Of a stretch of DNA of 64,000 bases, positions 22,119 to 34,795 are shown piece by piece (position 1 is the first letter of the stretch; the number at the start of each line of letters is the position of its first letter). A model generated the notes under the pieces. It ran no database searches, was not told the DNA's origin, and saw only the letters and a list, made by a program, of their open reading frames with translations. Source of the stretch: Halictus rubicundus (Eukaryota; Arthropoda; Insecta; Hymenoptera; Halictidae); assembly GCF_050948215.1 (NCBI RefSeq), contig NC_135164.1, positions 2,175,116 through 2,239,115 of the forward strand. Reading direction: 5' to 3'. The translations under genes were made by a program, and so were the position numbers.

Positions 22119-25100
22119 ATGGCCGCCCTGCCATCACCCACGCAGGTATATTGTAATTTTTAGATTTTTATTATGATATAATATTCAATCTATCGTGTAT
22201 GTTATTAAACACGTCATTTGAAAAATTTATTTATATTTTATGTAAAAGTAACGCTGTTTCGTCATACATATTTTTATCATTTCCACATTCGTAAAGTCGA
22301 TTACTTTAACTTCTTTGACAGCATAAATAATTTTTCGGTTCGTTCTTGAGAAGTACAATGTTTTTTCTTCCTTTATGGATAGATCCTTAGAATGATTTTT
22401 ATAAACAGTATATTGTAAAATATAATAGCCTCAAGATAAACGTTTATCTACAGATTTACGAATGTTCGTTACGATAGGCCTCACATTTCCGGCAGTTAAA
22501 AATGATATCTACTAATATCCTCTAATGTGTTGTAGTTCATAAGACAGTTGGAGGATATGTAATAAATTTATTTTTACAGGTGGCTGGAAGCCATACTGCT
22601 ATATATGAAGCCTACTATAATCAGGTATATTTTTAATATTTTGATAACGAATGACAATAAATCTAAATTACATTAAGTTATACAATCTAACCATGGTAAC
22701 TTGAACTTTTATAAGTCAAGAAACTCTTTAAGACAATAAATTTCTGCATTCCTCTCTAATTTACTGTAGAAACCTATACAAAATTCAAATAAAGACTAAC
22801 TGTAATCCAAATTATATGATACATATTCACTATATTATTTTACTATTATAACTTGAATTCAGAAAAAGTTTAAAATTAAAGTTTATTCCTATAAGTCAAG
22901 GTTCTATCGCTTATTATTTCGAAATTGTGAATTACCCTAAGGTTGATCCAAATGGATATGGGCGAATCGGTGCAATGGAAGCTGCAAGATTTCTTAAGAA
23001 ATCCCAGCTAGACGACGATGTGCTAAGCCAAATATGGGATATGGCAGATCCACAATCACGTGGTTCATTAGACAAATCTGGTCTTTTTGTTGCTCTGAAA
23101 TTATGTGCATTGGCACAAGCAGGAAGAGATATAAATATGTTGAATTTAAGTATGGAATTGCCTCCTCCAAAGATGGTAAGCTATCATATGGAATAACATA
23201 ACAAATAAATTTCTTTGTTATTGATTAATGTTATATGTTTCTAGGGTGATGTTCCCATAATTTCTCAGAAAAAGATAGTTAATAGTTTGCCAGTAATAAC
23301 ACCTATTAGTAACGAAGATTGGTCTATTAAACCAGCAGAGAGAGCAAAATATGATCAACTTTTTGATAGCTTAAAACCTAAAAACGGATATATATCTGGG
23401 AATAATGTTAAAGGTGTTCTTATGGATAGTAAACTTCCCTTGGACACACTTGGGAAGATTTGGGAGCTTGCTGATATGGATGAAGATGGTATGCTGGACA
23501 GGCATGAGTTTGTTGTGGTAAGTTCTAAACTGAATATTCTGAAAGTATTTAATTGAATTTCTCTTGAGTTTTCTAATTGTTGTGTATCAAATTGTTTATA
23601 TAGGCCATGCATTTGGTATACAAGGCATTAGAAAAATATGCAATACCAAGTGTGCTTCCACCAGAGTTAATGCCACCTGGTAAAAGAAAGGATGTTACCG
23701 TACCAGTATCAAAATCTCCAGTACCAGTAGGAATAACAGCTGTACCTCCACCTATCCCACCTCTGCCTAATGTATCAGTTACGAAAAATATGGCTGGCTT
23801 GGATATGGCAAAAGTATACTATACACACATACACCATAAGCAAAGTTGGGCCTTAACCAATTAAAAATTTTTATATGGTTGATTGACTAATGTCTATAAT
23901 TAGAAAAAAATTAACTGTCAAGAATTGCTTACTGAATACAAATACTATTAGTCATTTATCAATTATTCAGTCATCAATTATTACAATTGTAATATTAAAT
24001 CATTCATTCCATTGAATGTTGCCCATAAGCTATAAAATTTAATGTGCTTTGAAAATACTTTATTTAATGTAAAAATGTATGATACAGACTAGTGTGCAAT
24101 GGGTAGTTTCCACTGAAGAACAAATAGCAGCAGGGAAATTGTTTTTGCAAGCTGATTTAGACATGGATGGATATGTCTCAGGTTCAGAAATCAAAGATGT
24201 CTTCCTTCAAAGCGGACTTCCACAGACTGATTTGGCTGTCATATGGTTTGTATATTTCTGTTATTTTCTCGTGAATCACTAATAAGTAAAAAGTAAAAGA
24301 TATTTCATATTTAGGAGTCTCTGTGACATATGTCAAAATGGAAAATTAAATCAAGAACAATTTGCATTAGCCATATGGCTCATCAAGCAAAAACTTAAAG
24401 GCATTGATTCACCGGCAACCTTGACTCCCGACATGATACCACCTTCCATGCGAAAACCATCAGAAACCATTATGGTAAGTAGTATTCCATTTATTATTTC
24501 ATTCATTATTTTTATATTTTTTCATTTATTATTTCCTTTAAATAATGAATTTTGTTTTATATTGTATGTTATTTCATTTAAACCATATAGTGTAATCAAG
24601 TATAATTAGCAATAATTAACGAATAGTAAAACGTTTGCGACCTTTAAACGCTTTCCAAAATACTATTATAAACACAGTAACTATTAAAATTCCGCCAATC
24701 ATCATTACATTATAATTTACTTGCAACTCTGTTTCTCCTGTTACATTTAATTTTATTATACCAGCAATCTCATTCTTTTGCCAACAACTGCAAATGAAAA
24801 TATTAAATATATGAAAATTGTTATTTCATTCAAATTTACAGAAGTATGTACCTGTAAATATTTGTATCTTCGAATTTTAGAGATTTAACAATTATATGTG
24901 CTTGAACATTAATATGAATTCTTCCTTCTGATTGCTTTTGAATGACAGGTGGGTGTAATATTTCATTGTTTATCTTCCAAGTAATCGGTATGTCTGTATT
25001 TAAATTTCTAAAAAAATTTTATAGAAAAGTATGCAATTTTCAACTGAAAATTTTTTATTTATTCATTTACCCTGGGCATATAAGTATTGCTTTTGTCTTA

Positions 25101-28100
25101 TATTTTTGGAAAATCACTGTGCGTATAACTGGTGGTGGTGGAATAGGCATTCCTTGAACTATAGAATATATACCAGCACTGTTATTGGCACTTTCAAGTA
25201 CATTTCCATTTTTATCTCGTACCTCAAATACTTCATTTTTTGAACATTTTACCTAAAAAGAAAATATATTAAAGCGCATACAACTGTGTGATATATTTTT
25301 AAATATTACATGTATATATGTATATTTACAAAATTTTAAAATACCTTACAATATTTAATCATTAATTCTGTTTTCCTATTCTTAATCTCTGGAATGTCTA
25401 GAATTTCTTTCGGTACATACTCACTTTTACATGGTAATTCATTTCTAAATACACGTAAAGTTACTTTAAATTTAGTTATGAAATCTTCGTTTAAATTATC
25501 AGTGTGAATTGTAGCTTGTGAATTGGACTGTTCTATTATCTCAGTTTGTTCATCTGCAACTTAATATTACTATATATTATTAAAAATTATTTGGAAAAAT
25601 CTCTTATTAAAACAATACATAGTTTTAAAAAACCATACCTTGTCTTTTAGTATTTTCACGTGAAGAAATAGAACAATATCCATAACGATTTTTTCTTCCA
25701 ACTGTATCACATGTAGAACATTGAGTCCATGTAGTCCACATTGTATAAATGAATAAATTATATTTTGATAGAATTTTTTCTGGTACCGCATGAGGTTTAT
25801 GCGGTGCTGTTTCAGGATGCACCTGATTTATTTCTTGAGACTCATAATCGATTGAAAGATAATAAACTGTTGATAGCGTATCTCCCAGCTTACACCAATA
25901 CTGACCAGCTTGATTAAACTAATAAATTAAAATCTCATATTATTCTACCATAAATAAACAATTTTCTTTTGTTTTATATATTTATATTTATTCACGAATT
26001 ATAAATATAAAAAATATATATATGTATTTATACCTTGATATTATATATTATTAATCTTTTGTCGTCAGTTGAAATGAAAATGTTGTTTGATTCTTCTACA
26101 AGTTCGTCAGTTTCATTACTCAGTATTGTAGAACTATTATTGTTGAAATACCACTTTAAGTTATCGTTCATATATGTTTCTATGGGAGAAATACATATTG
26201 GACATTTTAACCTGTAATTATATGGACTAATAATTATAGTGTTAATTAGTTAAAATAGAATTGACATTCTCTTTATCATACACGACTGTTGTTCCTTCAA
26301 GAGCTATAAGTGCAATTGGATACATTGTCTTCTCTGTTGTGATTTCATTGTACATCTTTTTCAAACATTCATAATATTCTTGCCATAACTGTTTGTGTAT
26401 TATCTTGAGAGTTTCGTTTGATCTTGGATATTCATACTCATTTATATCGAGCAATAATTCAGTCCCTTTGCACAAATGCAGTTATATAAAGTTGCAGTTG
26501 TGATTAATACTAACACATACATATAGTGTTATTATTTATATTTACCTTTTTGTTTATCAAAAATTTCACTCACTTTTTTACGCAGTTGATCATATTTTCT
26601 TCTAAAATTTACTCCTACTATCACATTGAATGCTATATGAAATAAAGCGTACAAAGATATGAGAGATCTTAAATGCATGTCGCACATAAATCAATGTGTT
26701 TTTGTTGTAAGAAATGTTAATAACATGAAGTTTGCAATGTAATGAAATGAAATTCAATATGTCTATTCTTTTGAAAACGTACTTAAGCATATTGTCCAAC
26801 AGAAATAGATCAAATGTCTATGTCAGCAAACTGTGAATGTCATTTAAACAAAAAATTAAATATACATCTTTTGTGCACAAAGAAAAGCAACAGTTTTGGT
26901 AATCAAGAGTTTATGAAAGTTATGCCTCTTAATATAAATCACGGATGTCGCGTAGATGCTTTGGAAAAGGAAAAGATGAAAAATATTATGCATGTTAAAG
27001 AGTTACAAACAGAAGCCAAGAAAGCAAGATTGAAATCTTTGTACGATACAGATGATCCTGAAAAGATCAAACTTAAAACTCGACGTCAATATATAAAAGC
27101 ATTTATAATAAATACGTTAAAAGATAATAGATTTATAGCTATAGATTGACATATTATCTGGAGTGTGAAGGAAGACTAAATAACTAATAATATTATTAGT
27201 ATTTCTATTATTATTTTCGTACAAATAGATAATTATGATAAAGTAATTATACAAAAGGAATTAAAATGTAAATTTTGTGTAATAAATATTTAATATTATA
27301 CTATCTTTGTTTTGCATCATGGTATACATTTCAAACTACTGTATTATAATGTATAACTTTTTCTATGCATTTTCTTTTTAATAGACCTTGTTAAGATTTC
27401 ATAACACTACATTGAATTAAACTCTATATGATTTATAATATTGCGATAGAAAAATATTTATATGGTAAAACAATGTTTTTGTACCAATATTATACATACA
27501 TATAATAGTTAATGACAATGTTTAGCCCAGCAAACAATTGTCATACATTTATCCAGTTATACTAATTTGTATTGATCAAGATAAGTTAATTAAGAAATTG
27601 GAAAGTTTTTCAGAAATATACAGTATGTCCATTTTAACTCGACTCGCTGGAATATCTCAGAAGGGGCTGAAAATATTAGAAACCTATGTTTACCAAAATT
27701 GTTTGGGGGTATGTGAAAAATGTTATTTTTCTCGTTTCAAAGATTTTCAAAAAATTATTTTTAACTTCAAGACGTATAGAAGAATCAGCAATCAGATATA
27801 TTTTCTTCCTATCCACTTTTTTTCTACAGCTTTCTATCAACTATGTATGTATATGTACAAAACAGTAATTTCTCTCAGTGGCTCAAGCCTTGGTCCTTCT
27901 AGGGTTAATCCATAAAAAAATTTGTTTCACATTATGTACACCCTCTACAGCATGCAATTTTTGTAAAAAACATTTTTTTAATATTTTCAGTCCCTTCTGA
28001 GATATTCCAGCGAGTCGAGTTAAAATGGACTGTATATACCATAATATGGGACAGAGGCAGTATTTATCACATTTATTAATTTGTATTTTTATTATATTTA

Positions 28101-31100
28101 CTACTGATTACAAACTTAAATTTACTTTTTAGTACACATAGCATAATTTTTGTGTTTAGGAAAACAACAATATATCTGGTTATTCGAATCCAGAATTAGA
28201 CATGATAAGTAAAGATATAGCAGAGCTTGTGAGAGAAAGACAATGTATGGAGCAAGACATTGCACAAAAAGAAGCTGACATCAAGATTAAAAACGGCGAA
28301 ATTAAGAACTTGCAGAGTGAATTGGATACGCTTGCTTCAACATTAAAGCAGCTGGAAAATCAGAAGGGTGAAGCACAAAAAAGGTTGAATGATTTGAAGG
28401 CTCAGGTAAATGATACTGCAATTAGATACTGTAGATTAGTAATCTGCTTGCTTATTTGAATAGCTTTGCTTTAATGTGAAATTAAAAACTGATGTATTTG
28501 TAACACGTACGTACATGCAATGCTTTCATTAAAGTACATGTAAACATGCGGCACCCCCAGGATTGTTTCAGTTAATAAAAAACAATTTGTGCAAAGTTTG
28601 AGCACGATCGGATAACGGGAACACGTGGCCCCGGCTCCTTAAAAATTAAAATAATTAATTAAATGCTCATTTTTACTAGATAGAATGTTCATGAATTTTT
28701 TCGTAATTTTTTGTTGAGCCAAACAGAAAAAATACTATAGGCTTTTCTTCAAGAGTAAATAAGAGCAACCCTAATGTGTCATATATGTATATATGAATAT
28801 ATGAATACATATATGTACATATATACATATGCGCGCGCGCGCGTGTGTGTGTCAAAGCGAAATTGGATGTATATCATCTTGATATTGTACAGGGTTACTC
28901 ACCTAACTTGAAGACATAACAGCACTCATAAAACAATTAATTGTAATAAAGAGATTTCGTATACAACATTTCTCATAATAATTACTTGTATTCATTAATT
29001 GCATCGAGCATTGCTGAGCTATGTAATTGTGTAATTTTTGTTTCATACATTTTTTCGTATAATGAATAATTTAGAAGTAATTTGTAGTAGTCAAATTGAG
29101 TGAATCGCCTTGTATATTTATTTATTGTTTTATTCTTCGTTATTTGTTCTTTTTACATCATTTGAATTTTAAATTTCGAGATTTCAATACGTTGGACACT
29201 CTTAATGTACTTTTTAATTTATTTTCTTTGCGTTTAGTTTCTTTATTATTATTTAGTCCTATTATGTTTAACTTGTAGAAGACAGAAGTAGATAAAGATT
29301 TGAGTGAGGTCGAGCAGAAGATTCGTGAGGAACTAAAAAAGGTACATCGAAAGTTTCTAATTTTATTGACAGACAGGTATGATAAGAGATATTCAAATTT
29401 TATTTTTTCATTTTCGTATAATAAGTATTGCATTTGCTCAATATTTATTAGGTACGGAAAACTCGTAATTACATATAAATATTAAATAAGAAATTAAAAA
29501 GAAAGTAAAATATTTTAAACTTAAATTCTACCTCATGACAATGATGTGTACATACATGTATATACATATTATGAACTTTTAAAAAAGTGGTTGAAATATA
29601 TGTCATTTTATGAAAAGCTTCATTTGTTTTGAGTTCACTTGCATAGATAATGCTAGTGCTTTGTTGCAATGCATGGTAAAATAATGTAGTATAGAGTATA
29701 GATTATTATCAGAAAAATTAAATCTGCTTGCAAATTTTCTCCTAAGGCCCCACTCTAGTACTAATCAGTTGTATGAAGATCTATTCATGTATAATTCTGT
29801 ATTATATTTTTATCAAATATCAATTGATACAATAAAATAAATTAGATTTGGGTCTTAAATTATACACAAATGCATTACATTGTTTTTTATACTTCATATA
29901 AATACAGTTATACACTAAATTTGATGATGCAATTGTAACATGATCATTTGGTGCTAACAATAATGTGGTTAATGTACTTATAAATTTAAATGAAAATTAT
30001 TTCGCAAGTTATGTATGTATAATATTTTGACGTTTAAATAATTTGTAGTAAGTGATGTGTTCCATTTTTCAAAAACAGGTTGACAAGCTACGTCAACAAG
30101 CAGAAGAGCAAGAATCTGTATTACATGCTCAAGAGGAAGAACTTAATTCTAAGCGACAAGAATTGGAAGGCTTGCGTCAAGAGGAACAGCAGTTGGAACA
30201 ACAGCAAAACAAAAGTAGGGACCAATTAAACGAGTTGACGAAAAATTTGCAGGACACTCAACTACAAATTTGTCAAGCCAAGGCAAAAATCACTCATTTA
30301 CAAGAACAGCAACGTCAAATGAGTGATGCGATTGCACTTTATGATTCTGCACTTGCGGCAGGAGATGCCACTCTTGTACCTGATACTAGTCTGCAATTTA
30401 ATCCCGAAATTGAAGATCTAGAGTGAGTTTTTAAAATATAATTTGCATAGTTTTACGAACAAGTATGTTCTTTTGTCATCCTTTAATTTAAATCCATACA
30501 GGTATGAAACTGCCACAAGCAATGCAGATGGAGAGAAGGAGAAAAGGGCCGACTCTTTCTCAAATGTGAATGGAACAATACCAATGGATGGATTTGATCA
30601 AGACCCCTTTGCATCAAGTAAAGCTCAAGAAGCATTTGATGCATCAACACCAGATCCATTTGGAAATGCATTCCCATCACAGCCTGCTCCAGTATGTTTT
30701 CAACTTAAGTACAATATACGCCCTAAGTGTGTGAAAACTTTGAGATTGGAATTTCACATACAGTGGATCAAGAAAGTATTGACTAAAATTATATCTAATG
30801 TAATATGCTATCTTTGCAGTTTACATTATCAGAAAAAATGTAGTGCACCAATACTTTTTTTATCCACTGTATACTGCGTATTCAGTATTCACACATTTAC
30901 TAACTAGCGTTTTTCTCAAAAACGATAAATTGTCCTTACACTAAAGTTTCCTCCTATGACTAGCTTTCCTTTCTCTTCTTCTTTTATTGCACTTTTAATT
31001 TTCACTCAAAATGACTCAAAATATGTGTTTGCATTTACATTTCCAATTACACTTCCAATTTTTTATTTTTGTCTGTTTGACAGTTTGACCCTTTTAGTGC

Positions 31101-33158
31101 ATTTGATAATAGTAATGCAAAACAGGATCCTTTTGATCCATTTGGGAATGGAAAAAGAACTGATGTAAAACCTGTAATTGCTACAGCAGTAAGTTCTAAA
31201 TTTTTTGGAATATTAAAATATTAGTGTCACGATAGAGATAATATATGTTAATTAATTTATTGATTTTTTCTCTAGGCAACGAAAGATCCGTTTGGAGATG
31301 ATCCATTTGCGAATCTTCATGCTCCAACTCGGCCGGAAAGCCCTAGTCCCGCCCTTCCTCCTAAGAAAGCAAAGCAACCACCGCCTCGACCAGCACCCCC
31401 ACGACCTGCTCAAGGGCCTACAGGTCCTTTGAGAGCAGCACCAGCGCCACCGACACCATCTCCTACACCGGATCCTTTCGCAAACGCTAACTCCGATCCA
31501 TTTTCCGCTCAGCAAGGTATTATGGATAATAATAATGGCGGTTTCACTACGTCTACTGGATTCGCTGATTTTGCTAATTTCGATTCCAAGGTACGTACTC
31601 TCCCTAGTTTGTAAATAACACGTGAAACTTCATTAAGATGTGCTTTTATTTTATTAGTCGGTAGAATTACTATTTATTTAGCATGTAATTATTTATTAGC
31701 CCACAACTGATTTTTTCCCTTATTTTTAAGTGTTCCCACATATCGTCCTGGTCATATTTCATCATCTCTCCTCTTCATCAGCCTTTAGTATGTTATATAC
31801 ATAATACTATACTAGTATAGTACATTTCAAATGTAGCGATTTTTAACAAAAATGAAAATATGTTGGTATGACTTTGATCATTGTATTCAATTTATATCCG
31901 AATATACATTAACATTTGAAATGTATTATTAATTTCTATTATATGTCATTCCAATATGTTATAGTGTTATTTTGTAAAATACTTTTATATGATAAAGATT
32001 AATTGTATTGTTTGTTTTAAATTTAGGTAGAAGCTGCACAATTTTCAGTTTATTCATTGACCTGGCTTCTGGAGCATGCTGTCTACAAATTAATTTGTCC
32101 TCTTTGTTCCAGTATTATAATTTCATTTTATGATAATGCATGACATGTTTTCTTATTATTTCGTTCTTTACACGTTAAAGAAAATGTTCGATTTCTATCG
32201 ATTAAATTACTACTCTTGTAGTAATTTGAATTGGGGTCCGTATCTTCTAACAATTGGAGAACACGGCCCGTGAATGAACTCGAACATTTTGAAGCGTTTA
32301 TATAAATACACTTTATAGCAATTCGCCAGCAGTTTGGTTTGGTCCAGCAGCCTGACGATAACCAGCGATTTTTGCGCTATTCTTTGTACTATTTCAGTAA
32401 ACGAAAATTGACCAGTGAAAAAACCCCTGCTTCAGCCTGAACCAACACCGAATCGAACGGCACCACCCAGACCAACGAGCAGAGCACACGCAACGTTATA
32501 CCCAAAGCTGCCGGACTTCACGGAAGATCCTTTCAGAGATTATCGGTACGAAGACCCGTTTAACATAGCAGATCCTTTTGCCGACGACTCCGAGGACTTC
32601 AACGCGAATAAGAATAACGAAACGAGCAAAGTGGATCCATTCAGTTGCGGAACGTCTTCCGTGCTTCTCCGTAAGGATTCGATCACAAAAGGCTTCGAGA
32701 CCGACTTCTCGAACACTTTCCCCCTAACCAAGAACAAAATTGAAAAGGACAATGCTAAATTCGACGCCGACTTCGTGAAAGCTTTCTCCGACGATAATAG
32801 AAACATTAAGGCCATCGAAACGGATGTCTTCTCGAACGCTAAAACGAAGACGATCGACATAGACGAGGCGTTTTCAACAAAAAGCGACAAGTCGAAGAAA
32901 CAGGGACAAGACTTGACGCATAACAGTAAATCGAAGCCTGGTTACAATGATAAAAAAATGAAAGGGTACATCGATAAAGTTTGGAACGGCAACGGCAACG
33001 GCGCACCATTGACACTGAGCGAGGAAGAACAGGTTTTCCTGGCAGCCCAGCAGAGCTTGAAAACAGAGGAAGAGCGACGCAAACGCAAACAACAAGAAGA
33101 TTTGGAATTGGCGTACGCACTTGAGCTGAGCAAACAAGAAAAGTCTGGGAAATCGTAA
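22119..33158 (+). CDS. Eps15: Eps15-like endocytic adaptor (three EH domains, coiled coil, DPF, UIM)
   Basis: Fourteen coding exons join in one frame: 22119-22145, 22580-22624, 22942-23175, 23245-23517, 23604-23813, 24088-24245, 24315-24474, 28160-28405, 29279-29341, 30079-30422, 30502-30691, 31084-31188, 31276-31590 and 32436-33158. The product has 1030 residues. EH1 is at about 12-100 ([18 protein letters not shown]), EH2 at about 118-210 ([17 protein letters not shown]) and EH3 at about 268-360 ([17 protein letters not shown]). A long heptad coiled coil covers about 378-560. Then come DPF/DPFG repeats, a proline-rich stretch, and two C-terminal ubiquitin-interacting motifs ([14 protein letters not shown] and [14 protein letters not shown]). 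The family binds NPF proteins, AP-2 and ubiquitinated cargo at clathrin-coated pits. The last acceptor (cttcag before CCTGAACC) was chosen because it keeps the frame. The 3.7-kb intron after EH3 contains two other genes. An alternative 3' exon is possible at 32027-32143. Confidence 0.93.
24616..26678 (-). CDS. FAM187A-like Ig-domain membrane protein, nested in the Eps15 intron
   Basis: Eight exons on the minus strand join in one frame of 497 residues: 26678-26546, 26465-26282, 26211-26034, 25918-25639, 25553-25345, 25252-25071, 25007-24852 and 24787-24616. A signal peptide covers about residues 1-22 ([17 protein letters not shown]). The first Ig-like domain has VLKCPIC, LKWYF and [23 protein letters not shown] segment with GYCSI follows, which is distinctive of the FAM187 family. 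A second Ig-like domain follows ([24 protein letters not shown]). A transmembrane helix lies at about 467-485 ([17 protein letters not shown]), with a short basic tail ending [10 protein letters not shown]. It is therefore a single-pass surface protein with an extracellular N-terminus. The molecular role of the family is poorly known. All introns are GT-AG. It lies entirely inside Eps15 intron 7, antisense, and shares a divergent 5' region with the gene at 26814. Confidence 0.82.
26679..26813. promoter_or_regulatory. candidate bidirectional promoter between two nested genes
   Basis: Only 135 bp separate the start codons of the minus-strand FAM187A-like gene and the plus-strand small gene, so both 5' regions must overlap here. 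The interval is AT-rich. No specific factor site was identified. Confidence 0.45.
26814..27149 (+). CDS. small single-exon protein, unrecognised
   Basis: An intact 111-residue frame begins at the first ATG of an ATGTCTATGTC pair and ends at TGA 27147. The N-terminal third contains several Cys ([15 protein letters not shown]). The C-terminal half is highly charged and predicted helical ([37 protein letters not shown]). The order of charged helix then YIKAF end is loosely reminiscent of small microtubule inner proteins such as CFAP141, but the resemblance is weak and no assignment is made. Codon composition and an uninterrupted length in AT-rich DNA favour a real gene. It lies in the Eps15 intron, same strand as Eps15, divergent from the FAM187A-like gene. 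Confidence 0.6.
   Translation: MSMSANCECHLNKKLNIHLLCTKKSNSFGNQEFMKVMPLNINHGCRVDALEKEKMKNIMHVKELQTEAKKARLKSLYDTDDPEKIKLKTRRQYIKAFIINTLKDNRFIAID
27150..27618. other. intron sequence, no feature seen
   Basis: AT-rich remainder of the Eps15 intron. AATAAA at about 27281 could serve the small gene upstream. Confidence 0.45.
27619..28034. mobile_element. TA-flanked MITE in the Eps15 intron
   Basis: The ends CAGTATGTCCATTTTAACTC and the reverse complement of CAGTCCATTTTAACTCGACT pair for about 55 bp (27621-27680 against 27978-28032), flanked by TA. There is no coding capacity. It is probably a non-autonomous Tc1/mariner-type element. Confidence 0.7.
28676..28745 (-). repeat. fragment of the 43.5-kb TIR element
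   Basis: The reverse complement reads CAACAAAAAATTACGAAAAA, then TTCATG, as at 14530-14570 and 43670-43710. Only this internal piece is present. Confidence 0.5.
28783..28852. repeat. ATATGTATATA / (GC)n / (GT)n microsatellite
   Basis: Imperfect TATATGTA units run into a short GCGCGCGCGCGCG tract and then GTGTGTGTGT. Simple repeat inside an Eps15 intron. Confidence 0.8.
28888..29114. mobile_element. 227-bp TA-flanked MITE in an Eps15 intron
   Basis: Left end TACAGGGTTACTCACCTAAC and right end, read inverted, TACAAGGCGATTCACTCAAT form diverged terminal repeats at TA dinucleotides. The ends resemble those of the 46.1-kb element (CAGGGTGAGTCACC). Confidence 0.6.
32027..32143 (+). other. possible alternative terminal exon of Eps15
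   Basis: After an acceptor (aaatttag) the phase carried by the 31276-31590 exon stays open for 38 codons to TGA. Use of this exon would give a product lacking the UIMs. The sequence is hydrophobic and not clearly adaptor-like, so this is a possibility only. Confidence 0.2.
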
Positions 33159-34300
33159 AAGCTTTTGGTCAGTAGAATAATGCTTTCGTTTCGATTTGAT
33201 TTGTCCACTTGACTAGCATATTTTTCGGGCACAACGACTTCGCGAATCTTGATACAAGAAACAGGACTGAAGGGTATATGATACACTCACTTCGTACGAT
33301 TGTTAAATTTAACTATCGAGATTTCAAGGTCTGCACTAATTAAGGCTATGAGGAACGTCTGCATAAACCGCAAACTACATATAATGCTTACTTTTAATAC
33401 TATTTAGCATATCATAATTTCTGTGAAAAAAACAGAACAGAAAATATCTAGATGAAGTTTAGCGAGACATACGAATATCCAAGAAATTCATAGAAGCATA
33501 TTATATATGTATAATATACCATACGAGATCAACAAACCATTTTCACTGTGTAATGTGAATTTAGTTTTGCATGTGGCCTTTTGGTTATTTTTTTTTCTTT
33601 CTGTTTCGAATCACTTCATGTACGATGCATATTCAATACACAGTCAACCTAACAACCAGAATGTTCAAAAGTATTGATATTATTTGATTATAAAGAAAGA
33701 CATTTCTATTAAACTATAAGTCTATTCCGACACTCGAGTTTACCGACCGAGGAGTCGATAAATTTTTGTAAAAAAGAAAAATATATATTCATTATTGCCT
33801 TGCAATGTCGAATTCTAAAGTAACGACACCTACATACTCGCAGCTGATTGTACACTACCGCTAAACGTAAATTAGCAATGTATAAAGGCAAAATATAATG
33901 GCAGATTTATTGGATTGACAATAAAACGTTGTGTAATGTACTCCGTGAGTTTCAAGTGAGAGAAGTAGTAAATAAACGGTGCATCCGCAATGCAGACAGA
34001 CTTTACAGCGGCGTTATTGCATAACATACAGTAACTATACATCTGTACATTCGCGACTATGTATGTAGTAGCGAAGCAACGTTTCTATTTGTTGTTTAAT
34101 CTGCACCATAAATATGCCCTGTGTACGACATTGTCCGAACTTGATGTCTTCACCCAGTATTCGTTATAATCGTGAAGATTGAAAAAGAAAAAAGTAAGAT
34201 ATTCGATTACATGAATGTTAATAAGTAGAATTATACATTAAGTCGTTATTATACAGCGTCGTGTATCGTTCAGGAGACACTATTCTTTGATCCTCGCCGA
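33159..34300 (+). other. Eps15 3' UTR and downstream region
   Basis: AT-rich trailing sequence. AATAAA at 33920-33925 is a candidate polyadenylation signal about 760 bp after the stop. No further gene is seen. Confidence 0.5.
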
Positions 34301-34302
34301 AC

Positions 34303-34795
34303 GTAGAAAGGGACAGCGAAACTCGAGTGGCCTCGGTCGTCGAGAAGTGTAAACATAACACAGGTCGGGTATATCGGTGTGAGACCAGGAGACTATTACT
34401 AATCCAATAACAAAACTTCTTTATTTTCCATTATTTTTTTTATGTGACTTTCACCAACATGTTCGTGGCATTTTTCCAATGAAACTGATACCAAATATGA
34501 TAGAATTCCGATCATATTTACTTGTGTAATGAACGATGAAAGTTACTTTCCATTACAATTATATTAATGGAAAATTAGTGTAAATATGATCCGAATTGTA
34601 TCGTGTATGGTATACCATTTTAATCAGAAAAATTTCACAAATATATTGATGCATCTCGTGAAAAAAATAATTAATAATAAAGAAGTTTTGTTATTGGATT
34701 AGTAGCGGTCTCCTAGTCTCACACCGATACATCCGACCCGTATTACACTCCTCGGCGAGTGAGGCCACTTGAGCTTCGGGGCCTTTCCGCGACGT
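34303..34795. mobile_element. ~490-bp TIR element (GAAGTTTTGTTATTGGATTA family)
   Basis: Inverted ends pair over more than 130 bp on each side, with GTGTGAGACCAGGAGAC and CTAATCCAATAACAAAACTT matched by their reverse complements. Half copies lie at 1490-1720 and 37680-37935. No coding region is present. Confidence 0.7.

Noticed and set aside
32415..32435. Upstream extension of the last Eps15 exon to 32415
   Set aside because: The acceptor at 32414-32415 would leave the exon one base out of frame. The acceptor ending at 32435 joins in phase.
32313..32457. Plausible-looking frame ([20 protein letters not shown]) overlapping the last Eps15 exon boundary
   Set aside because: The only acceptor before it gives a different phase after the preceding Eps15 exon, and it ends inside the UIM exon in another frame. 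Probably coincidence.
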